From: Perkinsus olseni
Lineage: Eukaryota > Perkinsozoa > Perkinsida
Direction: 5' to 3'
Assembly (NCBI GenBank): GCA_013115125.1
Contig: JABANN010000292.1
Coordinates: forward strand, 1 to 41,921
Length of the DNA stretch: 41,921 nt
This document shows, piece by piece, positions 21,981 through 33,678 of this stretch; positions within the stretch are counted from its first letter, which is position 1, and the number at the start of each line of letters is the position of its first letter. The notes under the pieces were generated by a model, which ran no database searches, had not been told where the DNA came from, and saw nothing but the letters and a program-made list of their open reading frames with translations. The position numbers and the translations under genes are program-made.

Positions 21981-24900
21981 ATGGTGAGTGACGCTACTGC
22001 CAGCAGCAGCGACCTCTAGCTGAACAGTCGAGTCCTTAGGCTCTACGGTCGACCAACTTCAAACGAAGCCGGGCGAAAACCAACATCTGCGACATCTGCT
22101 GGGGAGATGAGGACGAGTGTTTATGCCACAAGTCAGCTGCAGAACGACAGGCTCATGTCGAGAGCTTCCACGCCCCAACAACAGTGAGCGACAGGACCTC
22201 GAAAAAGACGAGAGGTGGCGTGTCCAGCAAGGGTTCGGCCGGAGTCGATGTTGCTGAGGAACCCGACGACGTTGGTGCCATCCGCTGCATCACCCATGAC
22301 CGGGATTCTGCCAATGTGACCTGGAGTAACTTCATAAGGACCTCCAAGTACACCCCCCTCACTTTCCTGCCACTCAACCTGTGGTACCAATTTCATCTTT
22401 TCGCCAACATCTACTTCCTGGTAGCAGCGGCCCTGCAGTGCATACCGTCAATAAGTGACTCTGGTGGGCAACCCCTGCTGCTGTTGCCCCTCATCTTCGT
22501 CTTGGCTGTGGCGGCGATGCGCGACCTCGCCGAGGACATACAACGACACAAGAGTGACAATCGAGAGAATGGCCGGAAGGTCACCCGCGTGCTGCCGCGG
22601 CCTGACGAGCACGGCAGCTGCACCGAGGAGGTCACTTGGGCCGACCTCGGGCTTGGTGACATTGTTAAAGTCAAACGCGGCGAGGGCTTCCCCGCTGACC
22701 TGGTCATGCTGAGCTCTGAGGACGAGTCCGGTATGGCGTATGTGGAGACTATGAACCTTGACGGTGAGACCAACCTCAAACCCAAGATGTGTAATGTTGA
22801 CATCATGAACGACATCAACGACGAAAAGGATGCTTCCAGCTTCATAGCGGCTCTCACCTATGAGAGGCCTAATACTAACCTCTACAAGTTCGACGGCGAG
22901 ATGACGACCAAGGGCAGGGCATACCCCCTCACGGTCGACCAATTCCTTCTTAGAGGTTCGACCCTCCAGACGACAGCGTATATATACGGCATAGTAGTGT
23001 ACTGTGGTGACCAGACCAGGATCTTCAGGAACTCAGCTGATACGGGTGAGGAGGGGTCGCAGGGCTTTTGCTTTTCCCTATGCTGCCACTACTCAGCGTG
23101 CTCGGTTGCAGGCACTGGCCGTGACAAGCTAACCAAGCTCATGGCAACCTACAACCATCACGTCATCACCCTCTTCGTCTTACAGGCTCTCATCTGCATA
23201 GTATCCGCAGTAGTTAACGCTGTCTATACTACCACCAGTGACGACTGGTACTACCAATCCCCCTCCCTCTGGCGAGCCCTTCCCAATAGCCCCTCCCTAG
23301 GTACCTTGACGTCAACGCTAGTGACAGCGTTGATGGTGGGGAGGTGTTCCTTGATGCCTTGAAGGTTGTTGGCACTTTACTACTCCAGTTCACCTACTTC
23401 GTCCCCATATCCCTACTGGTAGGCCCAGTGCTAGCGCTCGCAGTTTTCTTTCATTGATGAGGGCTAAGCGCTGCGCAACATGTCCTCACTGAGTCATTAT
23501 GGTTAATAGCCTCGCGCTCCTAGAAGTGCCGAGTCCGGAAATACCCGGCTCGTCTCACTGAAGAAGTTGACGACGCTCGAGGGGGAGGCTCTGTCGGTCC
23601 TCAGGTGACGCTGGAGATAGTAAAGTTCTTCCAAGCCAAGTTCATCAATGAAGACAAGAACATGGTCTCCGGAGGCAAGCCTTTGTACTCTAGACGACGC
23701 ACCTCCATTGATTTCGCTCAGGTCTGGGGGCGACGGCCAACAGCTCGACACTTGGTGAAGAGCTGGGCTCGGTGACGCACATCTTCAGCGACAAAACCGG
23801 CACTCTGACGCAGAACCTTATGCTCTTCACCAGTATGAGCATTAACGACTGCACCTAGGCATCTGTACTGACTTAGGTGCGTGTGCTATTGGCACCGGAG
23901 GCTCGGAATCGCCACTGCTGGTGCGTAAGTCACAGCAGCAGGGAGAGGCGACGGACCAGTCGCGATCACGTGAGCCTGTCGTCCTCCTCGGTCGCTGTGA
24001 ATTCATCTCTGTTAGTGCGGTCGGACGCCACGGTGCGTGACCACCATGTGGGCTCGGACTTCGACATAGAACTCTTCAAGAAGATCGCCAGGTCCAGCTC
24101 CGGTGTGGTGCGGCAGAGGTAGTAGTAGGAGGGCACAGTACATCAGGAATCCATCATTACCTTCTCTGCATTAACCAGGTTCGTAGACTTCCTCATCTGC
24201 CTCGCCGTATGCCACTCGGTCCTTATCAAAGCTGATGATGAGGACGACGAAGAAGCGGCCGAAGGGAGCTCTCCATCACAGACCGGTCGTGTCCACTCCG
24301 ATAAGCTGTAGGCCGGGTCACATCGCCGATAACCCTATGAGAGCTGCAAAGGTACGATGCCTCCTCCCCGGACGAGCTTGCCCTGGTAGCCGGCGCGCGC
24401 GAGCTCGGCATGGAGTTTGCCGAACGTCCAACCGTCAACAGCGTCCGGGTCAATCTGAGGACAGACTTTGCCAAAGAGGTAGCAGCCCCTGGCTTTCCCT
24501 ATGCTCGGGAGTAGCCTCACCTCAGTTGATGGGGCTCGACGTCAACTACTTGGACTTCGAGCTCCTCGATGTCATTGAGTTCGACAACGATCGGAAGCGG
24601 ATGAGCGTGCTTGTGAAGGAGAAGCTGCCGGCCACCACGTACCATCACCTACCGCTACTCCCTTCTCATTGTACACCCTCCTTCAGTACCGCCTCTCCGG
24701 ACCGTCGCCATGTCCAGGACCGAGTGGCAGCGAAGCCACTGGGGCAGAAAGTCCGAGAGGTTGGTGTGTAGCAGTTGTTCTCGCGTGACCAGTCCGTTCC
24801 CAGAGTTGCCCGCACCCACGGACGCTACTTCTAATCAAGGGCGCCGACTCTTCCATGCTCGACGTAGCCGTACCGCTCTCAGACCACGAAGGTGCCCTCC

Positions 24901-27566
24901 GCCGCGGGGTGGCCATCCTTGACGTACCCGATTCAGCAGATACTGAGCTCTCCGAGACGCTGGCGACTCTGGCGGCAAACGGCTTGCGGACGTTGGTCTA
25001 CGGCGCGAGGGATCTCACAGATGACTTGGACTTCGTTAAAGAGTCGGCCCCGACTGTGGTGTGCTCGATCAGGGAAGCTTCATCCTTCGTAGATGGCGAG
25101 AAGCTTACTCGGCAGCCCGGGGTAAAATTGGGGATGAGAAGAAGAATGCCATGCATGAGTGCATGACGAGAATGGAGTCTCGAGTGGACCTGCTGGGTAG
25201 TACTGGCATAGAGGACAAACTGCAGGTGAGGCCCTTCAACAGGGGTTGATGAACGCGCTATCGCCTTCGTTAGGACCAAGTGCCCGAGGTCATCAAGGAG
25301 CTCCACTCAGCCGGCATTAAGCTGTGGGTGCTGACCGGTGACAAAATTGAGACCGCCATCAACATCGGGTACGCCGGTCTGGCAGGGGGAGGGGTCCTCG
25401 GTGGGAGTGGGTTAGTTCAGATACAGTAGTAATCTATTAACCACCGAGGTCTACAACCAGATCATCGACTCTACCTGTACTCGGGAAATCAGCGCGGCCC
25501 TCGCCGCCCTTAGTAACCTCATCGAGTCCAAGTTGACCACCCGGGCAGCTACTCTAGACTGGGACAACGATGCTGAGGAGAAGCTCGAGAAGGAGGGGTA
25601 CATAGCTCATTCCGAAGTGGACCCCGATGAGGTTGCCTTGGACGACGATCTCGGCGGCCCGGACGCTGAGCTTCCTCGTGCTAATGATGGGCCGGAGATG
25701 GCAAGCTTCCGCCAAGTGGCCATCACGGTATCCGGGGACGCCTTGGCCGTCATATTGAGACACAAGTAAGCCGTATCGTTAGCAACAGTGCAAGCCCATA
25801 GTCATCTCGTCAGGGTCCTGCGGCTCAAGTTCTTCCGTCTCTCGCTGGCGCACTGCGTGACGGTGATAGCCTGCCGAGTGTCACCCAAGCAGAAGGCTGA
25901 TGTTGTGAAGTAAGTCCTTTCAAGGTGTAAAGTCTATGCGGTATCACAACGCGAGAGGGAAGGGTAGAGTATCGGACGTATCTCTGAGAAACCGCGAACC
26001 AACCGTGGGCCGATGGGGGAAGGAGGAGAAAGAACATTGGGACTAGCATGAATCGATCAAGCTAAAATGGTGTGAAAGCAGACACAAAGTTATGGGAATT
26101 CGGGACTGATTCTGGGACTTGGATACTGCAGCCATGCGGATGATGCCCTCAGGTGGAGCGGTAGCTACCTCCCGGCCAACACTATGCTGTCGATTGGTGA
26201 TGGCGCCAATGATGTTGGTATGATTGTCGTAGCAGACGTTGGAGTAAGTCAGCGGGAATCTTTGTAGTGAGTAGCATGATATCTTTATCAGGTCGGCCTG
26301 AATGGCAAGGAGGGTGCGCAAGCGGCCCGCTCAGCCGACTACGCCATACCCGAGTTCCGCTTCCTCCGCCGTCTTCTCTTTCTTCACGGTCGCGAGGCGG
26401 TACGGAAGAACTCTATCTTCGTCTACTACACGGTGTACAAGAACGTCGCCTTCTCTCTGCCCACCTTCCTGCTCGGCTTCTACTCCCACTTCTCGGGCAC
26501 CAACCTCTACGACCCCATCCTCAAGCAGGTCTACAACGTCCTCTACACGGTCTTCCCTATACTATTTCACGGAGTCTTCGACCGGGACATGCCCGTCTCT
26601 GTCCTGGCTCGATGTGCCTTCCTCTATAAGTTCGGTCACCGTACCTTCGGCAACTTCGTCCTCGCCCGCTGGATTTTCGGTGCCATCTGGACCGCCCTCT
26701 GGTGCCTCATCCCTCCCCTGTGGGTGCTCTACCCTGAGTCCTACCACTGGGACGGCAACACAAGCCCGTCGGACCACCAGATTGGACTTCTGGTCTTCTT
26801 CGGTATGGTCCTAGTCTGCAACATAACAATGTATAAGTTCACTAACGTGTGGTTCTGGTTCATCCATGCTGGTATATGGGTTGGCATCTTGCTCTTCCTC
26901 ATCTGCTGGGCGGCAGGCACCGTAAGTCCCGACCACCCACTCCTAGTGCAACCAGTTTCGTCCTCGCATTCCTCGTTAACAGCTCTACTGATTCAGTCGG
27001 GCGTCGCCGCAAAACTGTGATCGCTGTGGAGCCTCGCTGTTTTCCTCAGATTTTCGGAGATCATTTCGAGGACTCCTTCGTCAACACCCTGCTCACCCCG
27101 CCAGCCATCGGCTCTCTCATTCTCAGTTGTGGTGAGTCACTGCTGGGCCTAGCATGACCCCTCCACGATGCTTCGTGCCCAGGCATGAGCCTGATGCCGC
27201 TGGTACTGCAACACCAGTACTACGGCCTCTTCTACCCGTCCAACTCTCGGGTGGTCAAGGAGCGCTTGCAGCTTGGGGTAGGTTCCATCCCTAGCGACAG
27301 CCCTCGATGATTTGTGGCGTTTGTAGGCGCGAAAGTTGGTGGTGGTGAAGAGAGACGAGGAGAAGCCAGGGCCGAAACTAGGCCAACCCGCTGCTCCTAT
27401 GGTCCGCGAGGAGGCGAGTCGCAGTGGTCTGCTTGGCAAAAGCCGAACGAGGAGGTCGCTTATGTACACCTCAATACAGGGGGCGCCGACACCCAAGGCC
27501 GTGCAATCGATAGGAGGAGGCTTTGGCTTCACCGAGAACAGCAGTGTTGATAGGATCGGGAGGTAG
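21981..27566 (+). CDS. P4-type ATPase, phospholipid flippase
   Basis: About 18 exons. The likely start is ATG 21981, directly followed by an intron (gtgagt) to the exon [16 protein letters not shown] Cys-rich cytosolic segment ([14 protein letters not shown]) precedes the P4 core: [40 protein letters not shown] (actuator), [12 protein letters not shown]4 with [23 protein letters not shown], and the phosphorylation site DKTGTLTQN at 23790-23816. The nucleotide domain has [22 protein letters not shown]-type [18 protein letters not shown] and [12 protein letters not shown]. The hinge shows [25 protein letters not shown] and IGDGANDV. C-terminal membrane helices begin after [20 protein letters not shown]; the last exon ends at 27566 in a basic tail. 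It flips phospholipids to the cytosolic leaflet, normally with a CDC50 partner (not in this window). All catalytic motifs are intact. Two intron joins (near 23700 and 25050) are uncertain. Confidence 0.92.
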
Positions 27567-27874
27567 GGCACGTCCTGATGGGGCTCGTACAGGTCGTGTT
27601 GTTCGATCAGGTATTCCGTGGTGGGCAGCGGCAGCACTCGGCCTTTGGCTTCACAGCGGACTAACCGAGCGTCCAAGCGTAACAGTCACCTCGCGACGGT
27701 CCAGTTCGGCGGTACTCAGAATATCAGCATCAATAAACCCCAGGATTGCTAGGGCTACTCACGGCCGCAGCGCTTCTGCGCAAACTTCTCTGTGTATCAC
27801 ATGCTCCCACCGACGCTGTTCTCACGATGTTGAAAAATGTCAAGGCGTTCTGAGTTCAGTGACGGGAGTTGGTA
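27567..27874. other. Intergenic region, P4-ATPase to AAA gene
   Basis: About 308 bases between two co-directional genes. No exon or motif was recognised; a long minus-strand frame over 27149-27676 is an antisense shadow of the P4-ATPase 3' exons. Confidence 0.5.
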
Positions 27875-29426
27875 ATGGCCAACGGCAGTGCTTCGCTTCT
27901 GATGCCCGATAATGAGGAGCCATCGAGCTACAGTTTGCCCCGAAGGTGGGCTCATCGGATACTGGCGATGCTCCCACCGGGTGTGAAGTGGGAACGCCTC
28001 TCACCGAAGACTCGGCGGTTCATCCTGATGGCCGTAGCACTTGGAGCCGTGGCGGTCGTTGCGAGGGCGCGAAGGAAGCGGGTGGGGGCCTTGGCCGCCG
28101 AACTCAGGCCCGAGCACATCAGCTTGTCTGCTTTCCTGAGGGCGTGCGAGGGCGGTTTGGTACCCTCCGTGAAGGTGTCCCCAGGAGGCCTCATCGAAGC
28201 CATAGGGTCCAATGGTGTCGTCCAGCTTACTCGTTTGGTGCCGGGCTCACAGAACTACGTTTTCAACACAATCGCCGAGTACTGCAAAGACTACAGTTAC
28301 TTCACGCCTTCTCCCACAGGGAAGTCTGTCTTCTTGCGAGCGCTGCAGCAGGTAGGCATTCCGCTGGCCTTGGTGTACCTTTGGTATCGGCTACTTATGA
28401 AAATCCTGCACAAGGACGAGTCTCACGACTTCGGTGGGGATCGCCGCTCCCGAATACCCAAGACAACCTTCAATGACGTTGTCAGTCCTGTAGCTTCGAC
28501 TGAGCTGAAGGAAGTGGTCGAGTACTTGAACAACCCCCGGGCCTTCTCCCGCCACGGCGCCCGTCCGATCAGAGGCGTCCTCCTTTACGGCCCGAGCGGC
28601 ACGGGGAAGACACTGCTCGCCAGGGCAGTGGCGGGAACGGCTAGGGCGGCCTTCCTTTCAACTAGCGGGAGTGAATTCATAGACACCTACGTTGGCCGGG
28701 GAAGTGCGCGAGTCCGTGCCCTCTTCAACCAAGCCAGAGCCTTGGCTCCTTGTGTGGTGTTCATCGACGAGGTAGATGCCTTGGGTTCCCGAGGCGCCGG
28801 CGAGTCTCGGTTTGGAGGAGGCCACGAGGAGTACGTGCAGGTGGGCGACTAAATTACGTCAGTCCCACCAGCACATGTTTCTCGTCAGACGTTGAACCAG
28901 CTGCTGGTGGAGCTGGACGGGGTCTGTGGTCACGAGGGAATAGTAGTGCTAGCAGCAAGCAACCGGCATGCAGCGATCGACAGAGCTCTCCTGAGGCCCG
29001 GTCGCTTCGACAGGTACCCACACGGTAAACAGGCTGCTCATAACGGTATCACATGCAGGCACGTCTTCCTAAATCTGCCGACGACGGCAGAGCGATTGGA
29101 GATAATTCGCATACATTCACGTCAAGTGCGGTTCGGGCCGAACGTGGACCTCCGAGTGCTTGCACAGGCCACCGAGGGCTTCACGGGAGCCGACCTCGCC
29201 AACTTGGTCAACGAGTCCATATACCTGTCACTGAGGTAGGTCACACCAGTATGATTCGATTCCGGTAGTGTTCGTGGCTCCTAATGTCAGGACTGGCGGC
29301 AACGGCCTCGTTCGAGAATGCGACCTGCGGTCGGCCTTGATGAAGTGCAGGCGGCTTGTCCAAGACCGAGAGGAGCGCCCCTCGGGTAACCCGACGCCCG
29401 ATTCTCCGGTCGCATCGATCGATTGA
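27875..29426 (+). CDS. FtsH-type AAA ATPase lacking the M41 protease domain
   Basis: Start ATG 27875 (MANGSASLL); a long first exon to about 28841, then three smaller ones. Two membrane helices (FILMAVALGAVAVVA near residue 45; IPLALVYLWYRLLM near 168) flank an FtsH-type extramembrane segment (ISLSAFLRACEGGLVPSVKV). The AAA module is complete: Walker A GPSGTGKT (28589-28612), Walker B VVFIDEVDALG (28754 on), NQLLVELDGV, and the second region of homology with RALLRPGRFDR and its arginine fingers. The lid has GFTGADLANLVNE. The protein then ends after about 50 more residues (stop 29424-29426). No HExxH zinc-protease domain follows, and the next gene runs the other way, so it is not simply missed downstream. 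It resembles protease-less FtsH relatives (FtsHi-like) thought to act as membrane unfoldases. The last exon join (57-nt intron) is inferred from frame. Confidence 0.87.
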
Positions 29427-29678
29427 ACGCGTTGCCTCTCAGCTTCACCGACTAGAGCACGCAACTTATACCCTATGAACTTTTACTCAGTCACTGCGTA
29501 GTGTGCTGTACAGTTTCTGTTATCATCCTAGTTGAGTACTGGTAGTTGTGACAGATGAGAAGACTGTCTAAGGTACGTTGGTCACCGACGGTCGGTGGTG
29601 GACTTCACTGTATCACACACACTGTCTAACAGAACTCCTCACAGTGTTCCAGAAACACAGTATCACACGTACGTGTAC
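29427..29678. other. Convergent intergenic gap
   Basis: About 250 bases between the convergent AAA and L1 genes. Nothing recognisable; presumably both 3' UTRs and polyadenylation signals. Confidence 0.5.
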
Positions 29679-30985
29679 TCATCGGAAATAGCCCGAGCTC
29701 GACGGCATCATGTTTTCTGTCTCGATATGTATTCTAGGGACATTAGGGCAGCTGATCGATGCAGCTTTGAAATACGGCAAGTCCAGGACTCGTGCTCCTG
29801 CCAGAAAAGTACTTTCCGGAAGGCTTTTGGCTGCAAGTCACTCACTTTCGTCGCCACCGCCTGACAAGGAAGATATCCCTCCCATCAGCTTCGGTAGCAT
29901 AGTCGTGAGCTTGGCTAGCTCCCCCGTCTTCCGGACCGCGGCCGCGTTGTCACCCGCCTCCTTTGGCCTGTTCCGCAAAAGCTCTTTCACCTACCAAAGA
30001 GCACTACTCACGAGAGACCGTTGTTCAGGACGTACGAAGAAACGCATGTTCTCCAGGATCTGATCGTTGGTCATATTCGTCTTCCCGAGATCGACTCGAA
30101 TGTGCCCTTCCCCCTCCGCCCGATACTCCAACTGGCTGCCTGACTTCGCGTCAATCACTGCCTGCTTCAAGTTCTGTACGACAGTCCCATTGCGTGCATT
30201 TGGCATCAACCTCTTCGGACCCAGGATCTGAGATAAACGGGATCCCGAAGCTGCTCGAGGAGACCCATTCTACCTTGGCTAGCTTGACGACTTGCGGGAT
30301 GACCTGAGGAAGGGCGATGACCTTGTCGAACGGCAGCCAGCCACGCTCGATCTTGTTCAGCGGTTCACTCAGCCCGGCGTAGTCGGCTCCTGCTTCCAGC
30401 ATCTCCTAAATGGAGCGCTCCGGGAAGCGAGGGAAAAGCAGCCCTTACACTGGCCATGTAGTCCGGACAGAGAGCCAGGACTCTTATCTCTGTTTGAAGT
30501 CCGTAAGGCAACTGCACCACTCCTCGAACAGACTGCCTTGTCAGATCCACACGAATGCTGAGGGAAGCTGATGGCTCCTTTGAGCGCAAGAAGGAAGCAT
30601 CACTCGACATCGAAGGTTATTCGGCTGGCAGTGTCAGTATTGTAGAAAGCCCTGAGGAGCCGCAGCGCCTGATAGGGAGTGTTCTTCAGGATGATCTCCT
30701 CCGCGTCGCCGCCCGCAGACGTGGTGTCCTTGCTCGACCCAGGTGTCTGATGAACATCACTCTCAGTAGTCATCCCGTGGCTTCTGGGCACTCAACTCCG
30801 TATCGCCGCCGCCGTTTGAGCCAGTTCTCCTGGGCCAATGCCCGTTGGCTCGGAGTTGGTGTCCTCACGAAAGGACGGTATCTTTTGTACCGAACAGACT
30901 GGCCGAGGAATTTCGGAGTCTCGAGTGCGGCACCGTCGAGCGAGGCCCCGAGGACCACTGCCAGGGCTCGCCGTCGGCCCAACAT
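29679..30985 (-). CDS. Ribosomal protein uL1, mitochondrial type
   Basis: Start ATG 30985 with a basic, Arg-rich leader (MLGRRRALAVVLGAS) suitable as an organelle transit peptide. After a 51-nt intron: EEIILKNTPYQALRLLRAFY. The bacterial-type L1 core then reads IRVDLTRQSVRGVVQLPYG, LEAGADYAG, RGWLPFDKVIALPQVIPQV, ILGPKRLMPNARNGTVVQN, AVIDAKSGSQLEYRAEGEGH and IRVDLGKTNMTNDQILENM. The final exon ends with YFKAASISCPNVPRIHI before the stop at 29679. The LGPxxLMPN segment is the L1 signature. Seven exons with introns of about 43-51 nt, except one of about 50-90 nt before the last. It would bind 23S-type rRNA at the L1 stalk, in the mitochondrion or another organelle; the leader decides which and is not conclusive. 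Confidence 0.9.
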
Positions 30986-31081
30986 CCGCTAAAGCTGACA
31001 GCATCGCCTCTTAGTAGACAACGCAAGGCCCTAGCGTGCAGGAGAAGTATAAAAAAACCAGACACACAGCAGTCACAGCAG

Positions 31082-33315
31082 TCAGTCCTCCTTTCTCTCC
31101 GCTGAGCTCAATAGGTGGTCGGTGGAGAACCAGTAGCAGGCCAGGAGAGATATCGTTACTCCAAAGGCGCAATAGACGCTCATTAGCATGAGCGGAGCGA
31201 AGGGCATCGAGGGAAGGACCGAGGGCAGCACCTGGGAGAGACGAGCGCTACGGTAGGTGGGCCCCAAAGGGTTCGCCGTACCCATTGATAGGTGACGCAG
31301 ACGGCTGCTGTTATCGCCACCACGAAGCGGTGGAATCTCCCGCCATCGGAGGTCATGGATGCAAGGCAGCAATCGATCAACCAGGAAAACAGCTGAGAAG
31401 GACGGGGTGCGACTACCGGGGATGATGAGACGGAGGCTACCATGAGGGCCCACTTAAGGCCGAGTTCTGGGAGTGAGTCAGGGAGCAGCGGCAGCAGGGA
31501 AGCCATCATCAACGTTGACAACGACGCCACTGCCGTCACATAGCGGGAGGAGCCGTGAAGATCTCTCTTGAGGATGATCTGAGCACAACGAAGGTTTTTG
31601 CCACGTCCGCGGCCGCGGCAGGGTGTCGGCACATCACCTCCAGCACGAGGGGAGCCACTACAGTGACCAGAGCCTTTTCGTGCACATGCCACCCACACAG
31701 GAATGATGCACTGGTGCCTGATGCGGAGGTCTCACGGTAGTACTGCCGGCTATAGCCTACCCATGGTGGCCCAGAAGAGCAGGCTCCTTTGACTGCCGTG
31801 AGGACGACCAGACTCCCGGACGATGCCGGTGAGTATCGGTAAGGAGACAACGACTGAGGACACAAGACGACATCCTGTAGAAGACATCAGACCGCCACCT
31901 ATTACCAGTAGCCAGCAAGGCGTGGATCGGTCGGACAGGAGGGAGTACCGTTGGGTCCATCACTTGGACCAGGCCGTGAGTGAAGGCCGAGCCTGGAAGG
32001 CCTTTCAACTTCGCCAAAACCACATCAGCTCCGTAGTAGAGCGCCCTACCGGAAGGACACTGGCCGCGATCTTTCCGTCCCGGAGACTCACCACAGGTTG
32101 GGTGCCCAGTAGGCATGTGTCAGGCCTCGGCCGAAAGGGAACATGCGTGTGAGCATCGACTGCAGTTCACCATTGTAACTGAGCTACAGCATAGCGAGGG
32201 GTCGCCCTGACCATCACGGAATACATTATTGGTAGAAGCGCCAGGGTGGTGGTGGCGAGTACCACCACTACCAGTCCGAAGAAGCGGCGGAAGCTGAAGT
32301 TCCTTTCGGTGCCTGGCTGATAGGGCCTTGTGACCATACAGTAGTTGCAAAGCAGCCACACGCCGATGGCCGGAGCGGCGTAGGCGAATATGTGCTTCGA
32401 TAACACCTATGGAAATGACGTGGGGGGGGAGGGGGGGGAGGTGCAGTAGCAGTACAAGCAACGTGAACGTCACCGCACCAGCAAGCACTCGCCCGCGCTG
32501 CATCAGGCCGATGGCTGCGAAGTACACACCGAGGAGCATACCTGTGGGAAGATGTCGCGCGCCACGAAATTCACTAGGATGTTACCGTTGTACTGGAAGT
32601 GGACATGATCGATGAGCAGCAAGGCGGGCATTGCCAACATGTAGAGGAGACCGAGATACCGCAGAGTCTTCATGGGAGCTGATCGAAGACTCTAGCGGAG
32701 CCGGCGGCGGGGACGGGGCTTACTGAAGACACCGGAGGGAGGGCAGAGCAGCAGGACGGCCGGTATGAGAGTAAGGCCCGACAGTATCACTGTGATGCGG
32801 TGGAAAACAACTACCGACTGAGGAGCTGTAGCGTCCTGGGCCTGAGGATGAGCTGAAGTAGAAGGCGATGGTTCCTGCAGAGCCGTACAAGGGGGTCTAG
32901 CATCTTCCACAGGTTGTCACTGTTGGTTGAATAGGCCACGCATGCCGCTACTGTTGCTAGAAATTTCTCGAAGTACCTGGGGACAGTGAGCTGAGGGGAC
33001 GCGCAATACACGACGCCTACGCGAAGACAGGAGGGTAGTCGAGCGTCCACTGCGAGGGGGCCCAGGGGCCGTCTCGATACCACTGGGAGACGGGCAGGGA
33101 GTAGGTGACAGCCAGCCAGTTGCGATGTACCTAACGCGAACACACTAAGACTGAATACGCGCCCTGAGGAGGAACCAGGCTACATCGAAATCGGTACTCC
33201 TGTAGAAGGGTATGAGAAAGGACTTTAGTATGGCTGTAAGCAAGTAAATAGAGGCGACGCCAGCAACGGTAGCATAGGGAAAACTCCTCTGGATTGAGGA
33301 CGCGGAGGAGGGCAT
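31082..33315 (-). CDS. ALG8: ALG8-type dolichyl-P-glucose alpha-1,3-glucosyltransferase
   Basis: Start ATG 33315 (MPSSASSIQ) and a first membrane helix leading to FYRSTDFDV. After a 55-nt intron comes [17 protein letters not shown] and [19 protein letters not shown], the ALG6/ALG8 acceptor-binding region; the DYPP-x-FA-x-FE form favours ALG8. Later: [79 protein letters not shown], and a C-terminal helix with [14 protein letters not shown], ending at 31082. Each block has its counterpart in ALG8. The enzyme adds the second glucose to the lipid-linked oligosaccharide in the ER membrane. More than ten exons; one intron contains a near-pure C tract (G-run on the plus strand at 32422-32441). Joins around 31500-31580 are less certain. 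Its stop lies 97 nt upstream of the L1 start. Confidence 0.9.
32422..32441. repeat. G8-A-G8 tract inside an ALG8 intron
   Basis: Plus strand reads eight G, one A, eight G, then AGG. On the coding (minus) strand it forms the polypyrimidine tract of an intron of about 50 nt ending in ttccatag. Confidence 0.8.
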
Positions 33316-33406
33316 AACGATAGGAGTCAAACTATTGACGGTGAGCCAAGCTCGTTCTGCATCAGTCACCCCGCGGAGAAGGTCATTGATTAGCACGCCG
33401 TGCTGA

Positions 33407-33468
33407 TGCCGGACCGGCAGAGATGTACACGAGGAATGAAGAATGCCGATAGCAAGATGAGGAATGAG
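33407..33468 (-). repeat. About 60-bp repeat upstream of ALG8 (copy 1)
   Basis: Begins with the palindrome TGCCGGACCGGCA (plus strand) and continues for about 48 more bases. A second copy lies at 35510-35571; counting base by base, 52 of 61 positions agree. It sits about 90-150 bases upstream of the ALG8 ATG. Confidence 0.8.
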
Positions 33469-33678
33469 GGGATGACTAAGGCCCAACAGTAGAGGGTAGG
33501 GAGGAAACTATCATGTAACTATCACTGCTGATGGCATGTACAGGAGAAGGAGAGCAGGAATTGAGAAGACACTTAAGTAACTTCATGAGCCTTCCTCGAT
33601 CCTCTTGGCTACACACAGGCGTTCTTCCGACTGGTACCTAGTAGAAGGACGGTCGAAGGTGTGCGTGCTAGACGTTGC

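Noticed and set aside
27149-27676. 175-codon minus-strand frame
   Set aside because: Antisense to the last exons of the P4-ATPase.
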